A DNA stretch of 64,000 nt from an uncultured Pseudoalteromonas sp. (GTDB lineage: Bacteria > Pseudomonadota > Gammaproteobacteria > Enterobacterales > Alteromonadaceae): assembly GCA_947493455.1 (NCBI GenBank), contig CANLRB010000005.1, positions 186,001 to 250,000 of the forward strand, in the 5' to 3' direction. Shown in pieces: positions 47,095 to 55,942 of the stretch. The notes under the pieces were generated by a model. That model worked only from the letters and a program-made list of their open reading frames with translations. It ran no database searches and had not been told where the DNA came from. The first letter of the stretch is position 1, and every line of letters begins with the position of its first letter. The translations under genes and the position numbers were made by a program.

Positions 47095-48198
47095 CTATTT
47101 CTCGCTGCTAATACTAATTGGCAAGGTGATGGTAAACTGCGCTCCACCATTTTCTGCGTTTTTCACAGTCGCATTGCCTTGATGGCTCATCGCGACGGCA
47201 TTCACGACCGCTAAACCTAGACCTGTACCATGACTTTTAGTGGTATAAAAAGGTTCAAATATCTTATTGAGTTCGTGCTTATTAATGCCGGGGCCATTGT
47301 CGCAAACACTAATATCAACACGATTATGTTGCTTATCGCTGCGCTTAGCACCAAGACGAATAACCACTCCTGACTGCCCAGCTTGAATACTATTTTGAAT
47401 TAAATTGCTAATCGCACTTGTGAGCGCTGTTTTATTTGCTGTGATTTCAATATCCGGCTCGGGCAAGTCTAATTCGAGTGTACTGCCGGTTTGAATTAAC
47501 ATTGCATCCGATGCGGATTTTACTTCATTTAATAATTGCTGCATTGATACCGCTTCAACAACTTGTTGCTCACCACTTTTTGCAAACAACAGCATATCGT
47601 TAACTTGGCTTTCCAAGTCTTGTAAGCGAGACATAAGTTTGCCATGAAACTTTTCTTTGGCATCCCCTTTTAAGCGTGAGCTCGCTAAATTTGCCGCATA
47701 AAGCATAGCTGCAGACAATGGCGTACGTACTTGATGGGCGAGTGATGCGACCATCTTGCCGAGCGCACTTAAACGTTGCATGTGGGCGACACGAGCTTGT
47801 AATTGACGTGTTTGGGTTAAATCTGTCATCAAAATAAGCTGACCGGGTTCCGGTGCCAACGAACTAATTTCTAATTTAACGAGTCGGCCATCCCTCAGTG
47901 ACACCTCATGGCCATCGCTTGATTTTGGATCGAATGAGCGCTGAATGATAGAAAACCACTTCTCACCTTCAAGCGGCTCGCCCAGCATATCAGATGCGAT
48001 TTGGTTCGCTTTGGCCACCATACCCTGACCATCCAGCACTACAACACCTGCAGGCATGGTATCCACCAAATGGCTCAACCAACTCGCTTGTTTACGTAGT
48101 TCACTTAATTCACCCATATACTTCTCTTGCATTAAGCAAGGATTAAAGGCTGTATCTATTTGCTGTGGAAAAACCTGTGCTAATGCCATAATGCGCAC
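47095..48198 (-). CDS. flrB: flagellar sensor kinase FlrB (FleS)
   Basis: About 340-367 residues: PAS-like domain (about 40-128; VDTMPAGVVVLDGQGMVAKAN), HisKA with His155 (SLAHQVRTPLSAAM) and HATPase (NLIQNSIQA, DNGPGI, GTGLGLAVV). No membrane helices, so it is a cytosolic sensor that phosphorylates FlrC. The start is uncertain: GTG at 48198 has no ribosome site; ATG at 48189 and ATG at 48117 (with AGAGAAG just upstream) are alternatives. Confidence 0.92.
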   Translation of the reverse strand: MRIMALAQVFPQQIDTAFNPCLMQEKYMGELSELRKQASWLSHLVDTMPAGVVVLDGQGMVAKANQIASDMLGEPLEGEKWFSIIQRSFDPKSSDGHEVSLRDGRLVKLEISSLAPEPGQLILMTDLTQTRQLQARVAHMQRLSALGKMVASLAHQVRTPLSAAMLYAANLASSRLKGDAKEKFHGKLMSRLQDLESQVNDMLLFAKSGEQQVVEAVSMQQLLNEVKSASDAMLIQTGSTLELDLPEPDIEITANKTALTSAISNLIQNSIQAGQSGVVIRLGAKRSDKQHNRVDISVCDNGPGINKHELNKIFEPFYTTKSHGTGLGLAVVNAVAMSHQGNATVKNAENGGAQFTITLPISISSEK

Positions 48199-48224
48199 CC
48201 AATTACTTTGACTTAATCGTAAAA

Positions 48225-48240
48225 AGCAAATATCAGGCCA
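48225..48240 (-). promoter_or_regulatory. sigma-54 -24/-12 promoter of flrBC
   Basis: On the minus strand TGGCCTG, four bases, TTGCT: all but two of the consensus positions match, with exact spacing. It lies 27 bases before the longest flrB frame. In Vibrio flrBC is driven by FlrA with sigma-54, which this fits. Confidence 0.68.
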
Positions 48241-48369
48241 AAATTAAAAACCATTAATTTCAATTAATTAGATGTCAACTTCATTGAAGTCAAAATAATG
48301 ACATCGCAATCTAGCGCATATTTAATGACTCAGGTAAGCTAAAATAATACCGCGAAAAGGAGAAACAAA

Positions 48370-48933
48370 ATGTGCAAACGTTGCCCATGGGTTGATTTAA
48401 GCAAACCCGATTATATTGGCTATCACGATACTGAATGGGGAGTACCGGTGCATGATGACAAAGTCATGTTCGAGTTTATCGTGTTAGAATCTGCACAAGC
48501 GGGCCTAAGTTGGTACACAATTTTAAAACGCCGTGAAGGCTATCGCGCCGCATTTGCTGATTTCGACGTGCAACAAGTAGCGCAGTTTGACGAACTCAAA
48601 GTCGAGCAACTTGTAAACGACACCCGTATTATTCGCAATCGCGCAAAAATTAACGCAGCCATCGGCAATGCCCGCGTGTTTTTAGCGATTCAAAAAGAAT
48701 TTGGCAGCTTTTCAAATTACCTCTGGGGATTTGTTAACAACACCCCGATTGTTAATACAATTCGCACTGCTGACGACTATATGGCAACGTCACCAGAATC
48801 CGACGCCATAAGCAAGGATTTAAAAAAGCGTGGCTTTAAGTTTTTTGGCTCCACCATTTGCTACGCCCATATGCAAGCGTGTGGCCTCGTTAACGACCAC
48901 AGTGAAGACTGTTTTCGAAATACGCAAGTGTAA
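48370..48933 (+). CDS. tag: DNA-3-methyladenine glycosylase I (Tag)
   Basis: 187 residues, the same length as E. coli Tag. The zinc site residues are visible as Cys5, His19, His177 and Cys181, and the family blocks are YHDTEWGVP, AGLSWYTILKRREGYR and LKKRGFKFFGSTICYAHMQACGLVNDH. It removes 3-methyladenine from DNA in base-excision repair. It reads divergently from flrB and has no functional link to the motility genes. Confidence 0.95.
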   Translation: MCKRCPWVDLSKPDYIGYHDTEWGVPVHDDKVMFEFIVLESAQAGLSWYTILKRREGYRAAFADFDVQQVAQFDELKVEQLVNDTRIIRNRAKINAAIGNARVFLAIQKEFGSFSNYLWGFVNNTPIVNTIRTADDYMATSPESDAISKDLKKRGFKFFGSTICYAHMQACGLVNDHSEDCFRNTQV

Positions 48934-49300
48934 GAGCACGCCCATAACGAATCAAAATACTTACTAGTGCACGATTGGGCGTCAGCAACAACGCAAATTT
49001 AGTTTATCACAACGATATGCTCCGCCACTATTATTGGCGGTTGCATATGATTCAATTCAACCATTATTTAGTATATTAATTTTATTTATATCAACTATTC
49101 ATTTCATCTATAGAACTTGAACCCCGATTTGAATTACAATTGGCGCTGCAAGTAATAGGAAAGCCTATAAATTGTCATTTATTGGCTGTCGATAATAATC
49201 AGCGTAAATATAGTTTTTGCGCTCGCGCATTACTAGAAACCGTAAAATGAGCTAGTATAGTTAGCTTCATATCTAGTTAAAAACACACCGAGAGTTTTCT
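48934..49300 (+). other. intergenic region before acnB, with imperfect hairpin
   Basis: 367 bases between tag and acnB. It should hold the acnB promoter. At 49015-49048 there is an imperfect hairpin: ATATGC and CCGCCA pair with TGGCGG and GCATAT around CTATTAT, with a one- versus two-base bulge. From about 49083 to 49250 one frame is open and codon-like but has no ATG (see rejected list). No ribosome-independent terminator for tag is obvious. Confidence 0.45.
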
Positions 49301-52111
49301 ATGAGTTTGTATACAGAATATATGGCGGAGATCCAAACCCGTAAAACGGAACAAGGACTCGCACCAAAGCCAATCGATAGTGCCGACCTACTATCAGAAA
49401 TCATTGCCCAAATTAAAGATACCGCTAACGAGCACCGCGAAGATTCACTTAATTTCTTCATCTATAACACCTTACCTGGTACGACAAGTGCGGCGGGCGT
49501 TAAAGCACAATTCTTAAAAGAAATTATTTTAGGTCAAGAAGTTATTGCTGAGATTTCAGCTGAATTTGCATTTGAGCTACTTTCACACATGAAAGGTGGT
49601 CCATCAATCGCTGTACTACTTGATCTGGCACTTGGCGACGATGCAGCAACCGCAGCACAAGCAGCAGACGTACTAAAAACTCAAGTATTCTTATACGACG
49701 CAGATACCACGCGTTTACAAGATGCATATAAAGCAGGTAACGCAGTAGCAAAAGACATTCTTGAAAGCTATGCAAACGCTGAATTCTTCACAAAGCTTCC
49801 TGAAGTTGCTGAAAAAATTGAAGTAGTTACTTACATCGCTGGCGAAGGTGATATTTCAACTGACTTACTTTCTCCTGGTCACCAAGCGCACTCACGTGCA
49901 GACCGTGAACTTCACGGCCAGTGTATGATCACACCTGAAGCACAACAAGAAATCGTTGCACTTAAAGAAAAGCACCCTAACGCGAAAGTAATGCTTATCG
50001 CAGAAAAAGGGACTATGGGTGTAGGTTCATCACGTATGTCAGGCGTGAATAACGTTGCACTTTGGGCGGGTGAGCAAGCGAGCCCATACGTTCCTTTCAT
50101 TAATATTGCACCAGTTGTTGCAGGTACTAATGGTATTGCGCCAATCTTCCTTACAACAGTTGACGTAACCGGTGGCATCGGCCTTGACCTTAAAAACTGG
50201 GTTAAGAAAGTAGACGCTGACGGTAACACAGTAGTTGATGCAAACGGCGACCCAGTACTTGAAGAAGCATACTCAGTTGCGACAGGCACAGTACTGACTA
50301 TCGATACGAAAACTAAGAAACTATTTAACGGTGAAGAAGAGCTAGCTGATATCTCATCTGCATTCACACCGCAAAAGCTTGAATTTATGAAAGCGGGTGG
50401 TTCATACGCCGTCGTATTCGGTAAGAAACTTCAAACGCTAGCCGCTGAAACTTTAGGTGTTGAAGCGCCAGTTGTTTATGCTGCTTCAAAAGAAATCTCA
50501 CACGACGGCCAAGGCCTTACAGCAGTTGAAAAAATCTTTAACCGTAACGCAGTAGGCGTTGCGTCAGATACCGCTCTTCACGCTGGTTCAAACGTACGTG
50601 TTAAAGTTAACATCGTAGGTTCGCAAGATACAACTGGTCCTATGACATGTCAGGAACTTGAAGCAATGGCTGCTTCAACGATTTCACCACTTGTAGATGG
50701 TGCATATCAGTCTGGTTGTCACACAGCATCAGTTTGGGATGCAAAAGCGCAAGCAAATATTCCTAAACTAATGGCGTTCATGAACAAGTTTGGCCTTATC
50801 ACTGCACGTGATCCAGAAGGCGTTTACCACTCAATGACTGACGTAATCCACAAAGTATTAAACGACATCACTGTGGACGACCGTGCAATCATCATCGGTG
50901 GTGACTCACACACGCGTATGTCTAAAGGTGTAGCCTTTGGTGCTGACTCGGGTACTGTTGCATTAGCACTCGCTACTGGTGAATCAGCAATGCCAATTCC
51001 TGAGTCTGTAAAAGTGACTTTCAAAGGTAACATGAAAGGCCACATGGACTTCCGTGACGTTGTACACGCAACGCAAGCGCAAATGCTTAAGCAATTTGGC
51101 GGTGAGAACGTTTTCCAAGGTCGTATTATTGAAGTTCACATTGGTACGCTTATGGCTGACCAAGCGTTTACTTTCACTGACTGGACTGCAGAAATGAAAG
51201 CGAAAGCGTCAATCTGTATTTCAAACAATGAAACGCTTATCAAGTCAATCGAGCTTGCTAAGAGCCGTATCCAAATCATGATCGACAAGGGTATGGAAAA
51301 TAAAGCTATGACACTTCAAGGTCTTATCGACCTAGCTGACGAGCGTATTGCTGGTATTCAATCTGGTGAGCAGCCAGCACTTGCACCTGATGACAATGCG
51401 AAGTACTACGCAGAAGTGATTGTTGACTTAGACGAAATTGTTGAGCCAATGATTGCCGATCCTGATGTAAACAACGAAGACGTGTCTAAGCGTTACACGC
51501 ACGACGTAATTCGCCCTGTTTCATACTATGCAGATAAGCCAGTTGACTTAGGTTTCGTTGGTTCATGTATGGTACACAAAGGCGATATGCAAATCATCGC
51601 ACAAATGCTACGTAACCTAGAAAAGCAAAACGGTGCAATTGAATTTAAAGCACCACTTGTTGTTGCGCCACCAACATACAACATTGTTGATGAGCTAAAA
51701 GCAGAAGGTGATTGGGACGTACTTGCTAAATACGCAGGCTTTGAGTTTGACGATGCAAATCCAAAAACAGCTGCGCGTACTAAGTACGACAACATTCTTT
51801 ACCTAGAACGCCCTGGTTGTAACCTATGTATGGGTAACCAAGAAAAAGCGGAACCTGGTGACACAGTAATCGCAACCTCAACGCGTCTTTTCCAAGGCCG
51901 TGTTGTTGCTGATACATCAGAGAAGAAAGGTGAGTCACTACTTGGTTCTACGCCGCTAGTTGTACTTTCAACAGTATTGGGTCGTTTCCCAACTATGGAC
52001 GAGTACACAGCAGCCGTTGAAGGTATCGACCTAACAGCATTTACACCGCTTGAAGAAGAACTAACAACTAAGTTTGGTTCAGAGCAAGCTGTGCCTGTTA
52101 AGCGCGTATAA
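49301..52111 (+). CDS. acnB: aconitate hydratase B (long, divergent form)
   Basis: 936 residues, about 70 more than E. coli AcnB (865). It isomerises citrate to isocitrate in the TCA cycle and may act on 2-methylisocitrate. The order is that of AcnB: N-terminal helical domain, swivel domain (GVGSSRMSGVNN), then catalytic domains with the [4Fe-4S] cysteines Cys473 (QSGCHTA), Cys840 and Cys843 (GCNLCMGNQ). Extra segments occur near 305-350 (DADGNTVVDANGDPVLEE). Codon choice is strongly biased (GGT, CGT, GTA, CTT, ACT), unlike its neighbours, as for a very highly expressed gene. It is inserted between flrB and flrA. Confidence 0.9.
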   Translation: MSLYTEYMAEIQTRKTEQGLAPKPIDSADLLSEIIAQIKDTANEHREDSLNFFIYNTLPGTTSAAGVKAQFLKEIILGQEVIAEISAEFAFELLSHMKGGPSIAVLLDLALGDDAATAAQAADVLKTQVFLYDADTTRLQDAYKAGNAVAKDILESYANAEFFTKLPEVAEKIEVVTYIAGEGDISTDLLSPGHQAHSRADRELHGQCMITPEAQQEIVALKEKHPNAKVMLIAEKGTMGVGSSRMSGVNNVALWAGEQASPYVPFINIAPVVAGTNGIAPIFLTTVDVTGGIGLDLKNWVKKVDADGNTVVDANGDPVLEEAYSVATGTVLTIDTKTKKLFNGEEELADISSAFTPQKLEFMKAGGSYAVVFGKKLQTLAAETLGVEAPVVYAASKEISHDGQGLTAVEKIFNRNAVGVASDTALHAGSNVRVKVNIVGSQDTTGPMTCQELEAMAASTISPLVDGAYQSGCHTASVWDAKAQANIPKLMAFMNKFGLITARDPEGVYHSMTDVIHKVLNDITVDDRAIIIGGDSHTRMSKGVAFGADSGTVALALATGESAMPIPESVKVTFKGNMKGHMDFRDVVHATQAQMLKQFGGENVFQGRIIEVHIGTLMADQAFTFTDWTAEMKAKASICISNNETLIKSIELAKSRIQIMIDKGMENKAMTLQGLIDLADERIAGIQSGEQPALAPDDNAKYYAEVIVDLDEIVEPMIADPDVNNEDVSKRYTHDVIRPVSYYADKPVDLGFVGSCMVHKGDMQIIAQMLRNLEKQNGAIEFKAPLVVAPPTYNIVDELKAEGDWDVLAKYAGFEFDDANPKTAARTKYDNILYLERPGCNLCMGNQEKAEPGDTVIATSTRLFQGRVVADTSEKKGESLLGSTPLVVLSTVLGRFPTMDEYTAAVEGIDLTAFTPLEEELTTKFGSEQAVPVKRV

Positions 52112-52127
52112 GCCTCAGCCAGTTAAG

Positions 52128-52163
52128 AAAAAAGCGCGGTGATTTAGGTCACCGCGCTTTTTT
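52128..52163 (+). terminator. acnB terminator
   Basis: A 15-bp stem (A-tract plus GCGCGGTGA / TCACCGCGC plus T-tract) with loop TTTAGG, 16 bases after the acnB stop. The 251 bases that follow, to 52414, show nothing else I can support. Confidence 0.92.
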
Positions 52164-52414
52164 AATTCTTATATTCTATCTACACTATTGTACTTGCTCT
52201 GAGCTCAAACTGCTTTATCAATTGCTTAAAATAATGCACATTCCAAAAATCAGTAAATGAAGTTTTTCTGCCTGTTCACTGTGGCAATAATGTATTTATT
52301 TACAATCATTAAAGCAGTTGCGGTAAAAATCAAATGTCCCTCGTAAACAATGTACTTATATAAGCTTGAGTTGTATTAGCTCACCAGACAACTTTTTAAA
52401 AACTGCCCGCACAT

Positions 52415-53359
52415 TTATAAGCATGCTCGATAATCTACGACCTGCTTTTTTGGCATCGAGCAAATCGAACCACTTTGAAAGCCACTAGTAAAACGAATAA
52501 CCATTCGTTCTTCGTCTTCTTTTAACACCATTGACTTATGTTTTTTAGGGTAGCCATCAAGTGTGCTCCCTTGTCCCTTATAGGTATGCGGATCTGTTGT
52601 ATCTGTAATATCATCACGAACATAACTGAGTAAGTCGACAATGCTATTTCTAAGTAACGTTTCCAACTCTGTAAGCTTGTGCGTACTCCAAATATCTACA
52701 GCGAGTTTCCCTTTCTCATTAAAACTAAAATCATCCGCTTTTGCTTGCTTCATTGCTTTGAAGTATTTTACTTTCTCTTCGTTCAGTCGTCTTAGTTGCT
52801 TTGATTTTGCCATATATTCGGCGTTTACTTTCGTGATTGCCGCTTTTTCATCTGCTTTAGTTTTCACAAATGGCGCTAGCGCATAACCGTAATAACGATA
52901 GTCATTAGTAAACAGTACATTATCCTTACGAATGCCTTTTTCATAAAGTGTAACTTGGGTAAAGACTAATGGTGTTCGATACTCAGAAGCAAGTAAATAG
53001 GCCGTATTAAAAACTAAAAAAAGGTCGCCGGGAGGCAAGTACTTTCCAGCGTCTTTGCGCGTCTTAACTGTTGATATACCGGAAAATTTAACTCTGTCCT
53101 TTAATTTTTTTGATAACTCTTGTTCGAACAATAAATCAAAGTCTAAGCCTTGAAGCTTGTTGCGAAGTGCTGCCAAGTTCTCGTTCGCCGCGGCCTCATG
53201 TTTAGCATTAGCAGAAGCATCTAAAGCCGCCCCGAGAATTGCCCCTACAGCACCTTGCTGTAAATAAACACTACTATTATCTTGAATAGGATACTCCGCA
53301 TTAATTTCTGATTGCGTTATCAGTGAATAAACGGGGATCTGTTTGTCATCCAAAGACAT
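52415..53359 (-). CDS. hypothetical lipoprotein, start probably frameshifted
   Basis: 314 residues from the first usable ATG; family not recognised. It is lysine-rich and mixed helix/strand, with a short glycine/alanine stretch (GAVGAILGAALDASANAK) and a coiled-coil-like part near 175-215. The frame remains open upstream and encodes LILVCLSLFVSGCLVTPKK, a clear lipoprotein signal with lipobox VSGC, but that part has no start codon. A good start (AGGA, then ATG at 53439) lies one base out of frame. One extra A in the run at 53431-53434 would give MCKKLILV...SGC joined to this protein. Either the gene is broken, or the sequence lost one base. Confidence 0.6.
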   Translation of the reverse strand: MSLDDKQIPVYSLITQSEINAEYPIQDNSSVYLQQGAVGAILGAALDASANAKHEAAANENLAALRNKLQGLDFDLLFEQELSKKLKDRVKFSGISTVKTRKDAGKYLPPGDLFLVFNTAYLLASEYRTPLVFTQVTLYEKGIRKDNVLFTNDYRYYGYALAPFVKTKADEKAAITKVNAEYMAKSKQLRRLNEEKVKYFKAMKQAKADDFSFNEKGKLAVDIWSTHKLTELETLLRNSIVDLLSYVRDDITDTTDPHTYKGQGSTLDGYPKKHKSMVLKEDEERMVIRFTSGFQSGSICSMPKKQVVDYRACL

Positions 53360-53499
53360 TGTGAGGGGCTGCTTTTTTGGTGTTACAAGACAACCGCTAA
53401 CAAAAAGACTTAGGCAAACAAGTATTAACTTTTACACATTAATTTTCCTATTACGAGTATATTGACAAGTTTAAATGGAAGGGTAAATTAGCACATTAG

Positions 53500-53582
53500 T
53501 AGAACGGCTACACTCGCTGTTGTGGTCACTAAGCAAAGTATTCTATGCAGCATAGTATTGCTTATTAATTCTAACCGTTCTA
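53500..53582. repeat. imperfect nested inverted repeat downstream of flrA
   Basis: Outer arms TAGAACGG (53500-53507) and CCGTTCTA (53575-53582) are perfect complements. Inside lies a second imperfect hairpin around CTATGC-A-GCATAG (53543-53555). It fills the gap between the flrA stop (53593) and the lipoprotein gene. It may be an flrA 3' structure or a small repeat element. Confidence 0.5.
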
Positions 53583-53592
53583 TTTACTACTA

Positions 53593-55035
53593 TCACTCTT
53601 TATTAAGATGGTATTTTTTCATTTTTTCAACGAGTGTCGTGCGGCGTACACCTAGAATTTCCGCCGCGCGTGCGACAACATAATCGAATCGCTCTAACGC
53701 TTGGCGTATTAGTTCGATTTCAAGTTCAGCTAAATAATCTTTTAGCTGTATTCCCTCTTCGGGTAATACTGACGGTGACGAGGTCGTCGCTAACGGTTCA
53801 TCGTATGAGTCATCGTCATAATCGCCAAAATCACTGAAAATATCATTTAGAGCTTCACGTTCTAATATTTCTTCCGGGTATTCAGGAACGTATTCTTCAA
53901 CGTCGATATGTTGATATTTTCGGGGCAAATCACTCACGTCCACCACTTTTTCTGGGAACATGATCATCATGCGCTCGACTAAGTTTGACAGTTCGCGTAC
54001 ATTGCCTGGCCAACGATGTTCTTTTAAGCTCTCGAGCGCTCGCTCGGTAAACTTGGTTGAGCTGCCACCCATAGCGATATTGCGCTTAATTAGCTCTTGC
54101 AATAAGAGCGGTATGTCGTCTTTACGATCCGCCAATGATGGATTTTCAATTGGAAATACATTTAAACGATAATATAAGTCTTCCCGAAATGATTCGTCTT
54201 CAATCATTTTCTCTAAGTTACGGTGCGTCGCGGCGATAATACGTACATCTGCTTTAATCGCCTTGCCGCCACCAACACGCTCATACACACGCTCTTGCAA
54301 TACGCGCAATAGCTTTACCTGCATTTGCTGCGGCATATCACCAATTTCGTCTAAAAAGAGTGTGCCACCTTGTGCCATTTCAAAACGCCCTTTACGTGTT
54401 GAAATCGCGCCGGTAAACGCGCCTTTTTCATGACCAAATAATTCACTCTCAAGTAAATCAGCCGGAATAGCGCCGCAGTTAACAGGAATAAACGGGGCAT
54501 TTGAGCGAGATGATAACAAGTGAATGTTGCGCGCAACCACTTCTTTACCAGTACCCGACTCGCCGAGTATCAATACATTTGCAGTGGTTTTGGCGACCTG
54601 TTGGATCAAGAACCGAATTTCTTCAATTGCAGGCGTTGCACCAATTAAGCCGTCGAAGTCTCTAACTTGATTTGCCTGATTGCGGTTTGGTAAATGACGC
54701 TTATATTCTTGGCAATCACGAATAAATTCAGTGGTTGTTGCGTAACTAAACGGTTCGGATACGATGCCAACCACATTGGCAAGCGCCAATAGCGGCTTTA
54801 ATGTATCACCGAGTAATAAAAATGGGACTTCGGGTGCATTTTTGATCAGCTCTTCATGATCGCCGTTTTGCAGTGCGCCCAAAAAAATGGCTGAAACTTG
54901 AAAACTTGCAAACTCAGCCACTTGCTGAGTTGATACCACTTTGTTTTTTTCGCCGATAAAGTTAAGGGCAACCGATAGCTCACTCGCACGTCGTTGATTT
55001 TCATCAACAATCAAAATACCTTCAAATTCGCTCAT
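53593..55035 (-). CDS. flrA: master flagellar activator FlrA (FleQ)
   Basis: 480 residues: N-terminal receiver-like domain without a phosphorylatable Asp in the usual context (FQVSAIFLGALQ), AAA+ domain with P-loop GESGTGKE, sigma-54 loop GAFTGA and GTLFLDEIGDMP, and C-terminal Fis-type helix-turn-helix (VVARAAEILGVRRTTLVEKM). It tops the hierarchy and would activate the sigma-54 promoters noted here; c-di-GMP inhibits it in relatives. Unusually it is separated from flrB by about 5.4 kb carrying tag, acnB and a lipoprotein gene. Confidence 0.94.
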   Translation of the reverse strand: MSEFEGILIVDENQRRASELSVALNFIGEKNKVVSTQQVAEFASFQVSAIFLGALQNGDHEELIKNAPEVPFLLLGDTLKPLLALANVVGIVSEPFSYATTTEFIRDCQEYKRHLPNRNQANQVRDFDGLIGATPAIEEIRFLIQQVAKTTANVLILGESGTGKEVVARNIHLLSSRSNAPFIPVNCGAIPADLLESELFGHEKGAFTGAISTRKGRFEMAQGGTLFLDEIGDMPQQMQVKLLRVLQERVYERVGGGKAIKADVRIIAATHRNLEKMIEDESFREDLYYRLNVFPIENPSLADRKDDIPLLLQELIKRNIAMGGSSTKFTERALESLKEHRWPGNVRELSNLVERMMIMFPEKVVDVSDLPRKYQHIDVEEYVPEYPEEILEREALNDIFSDFGDYDDDSYDEPLATTSSPSVLPEEGIQLKDYLAELEIELIRQALERFDYVVARAAEILGVRRTTLVEKMKKYHLNKE

Positions 55036-55106
55036 TTAACTTATTAATTTTATTACGCTTAGTTTTTATTTTAACGGCAATGTAAAGTTATGCAATGACG
55101 AAGCGG

Positions 55107-55134
55107 CAAAAAATTGGCATTAATCAATTTTTTG
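55107..55134 (-). terminator. weak AT-rich hairpin after flagellin gene
   Basis: CAAAAAATTG / CAATTTTTTG arms of ten bases around an eight-base loop, 23 bases past the flagellin stop. The stem is almost all A-T, so termination strength is doubtful. Confidence 0.35.
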
Positions 55135-55156
55135 ACACTTTTAAAATATATTTATT

Positions 55157-55942
55157 TTAGAGCAAGCCGAGTACTTGCCCTGCATTTTGATTGGCCTGTC
55201 CTCGTAAGATCAATGCCGCCTGAGACTGAATGTCACTTTGTACTTTTTGCGACGCGATTGCCGCAAAATCGGCATCTTGTATGCGACTTTGTGAGGCAGC
55301 GACATTCACAGCTTGATTGGCATTACCACGAATACTCTGCTCAAACGCATTTTGCGCCGCACCTAAACTTGCCCGATTACTATTAATGTCATCACGTGCT
55401 TGTTGTGTCACGTCTATTGCTGCTTGCGCACCCGCTTGAGTACTGACATCAATGGTTAACACATTGGCAACGACACTCGCATCGCCTGCGTTCACATTTT
55501 GAGTTTGATTTGAGTCTGCCCCCACCTGAAAACTCACGTCACTGCCGTTGAAAATTTCTTTGCCAGCAAAACTGGTATTTGCGAACGTGTCGCTGATACC
55601 TTCTTGCAGTTGACTAATCTCATCTTGAATGGCGCTCCTATCAACATCACTAAGCGCCCCATTTGCCGCTTGTAAAGATAGCTCTTCAATACGTGAAACT
55701 GACTCATTGACACCAGCGAGAGCCCCTTCGGCCGTTTGTGAAAACGAAATCCCGTCATAGGCGTTACTGATCCCTTGGTTATACCCATTTTGTTGCGCTT
55801 GCAAACGGTCAATAATTTGCAGTGCTGCGGCATCATCCGCTGCTGAATTAACTTTTTTACCGGTCGCTAATTGCTGCATCAGTGTATTTTGTGTTTCTTG
55901 AGTTTTGTTTAACAAGAAATTAGAGGGGCCTTGCACTTTCAT
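55157..55942 (-). CDS. flagellin, short divergent type
   Basis: 261 residues. The D0/D1 helices are recognisable (TLMQQLATGKKVNSAADDAAALQIIDRL ... ISFSQTAEGALAGVNESVSRIEELSLQAANG; C-terminal AALILRGQANQNAGQVLGLL). The N-terminus MKVQGPSNFLLNKTQETQN differs from the usual MALTVNTNVxSLxAQ, and the centre (about 140-185) is short with no D2/D3 domain. It could be a minor or alternative filament subunit. GGAG lies seven bases before the start. No convincing sigma-28 or sigma-54 promoter was found. fliD, fliS and flaG, usual neighbours, are absent. Confidence 0.9.
   Translation of the reverse strand: MKVQGPSNFLLNKTQETQNTLMQQLATGKKVNSAADDAAALQIIDRLQAQQNGYNQGISNAYDGISFSQTAEGALAGVNESVSRIEELSLQAANGALSDVDRSAIQDEISQLQEGISDTFANTSFAGKEIFNGSDVSFQVGADSNQTQNVNAGDASVVANVLTIDVSTQAGAQAAIDVTQQARDDINSNRASLGAAQNAFEQSIRGNANQAVNVAASQSRIQDADFAAIASQKVQSDIQSQAALILRGQANQNAGQVLGLL

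Noticed and set aside
49083-49250. Open frame of about 55 codons before acnB (ends ARALLETVK)
   Set aside because: Composition looks codon-like, but there is no ATG, no ribosome site and no recognised family. It may be a decayed fragment, but chance cannot be excluded.
53360-53450. Programmed ribosomal frameshift creating the lipoprotein
   Set aside because: The site has only four A and no standard slippery heptamer; after a -1 slip the tRNA would face UAA. Mutation or sequence error explains it better.
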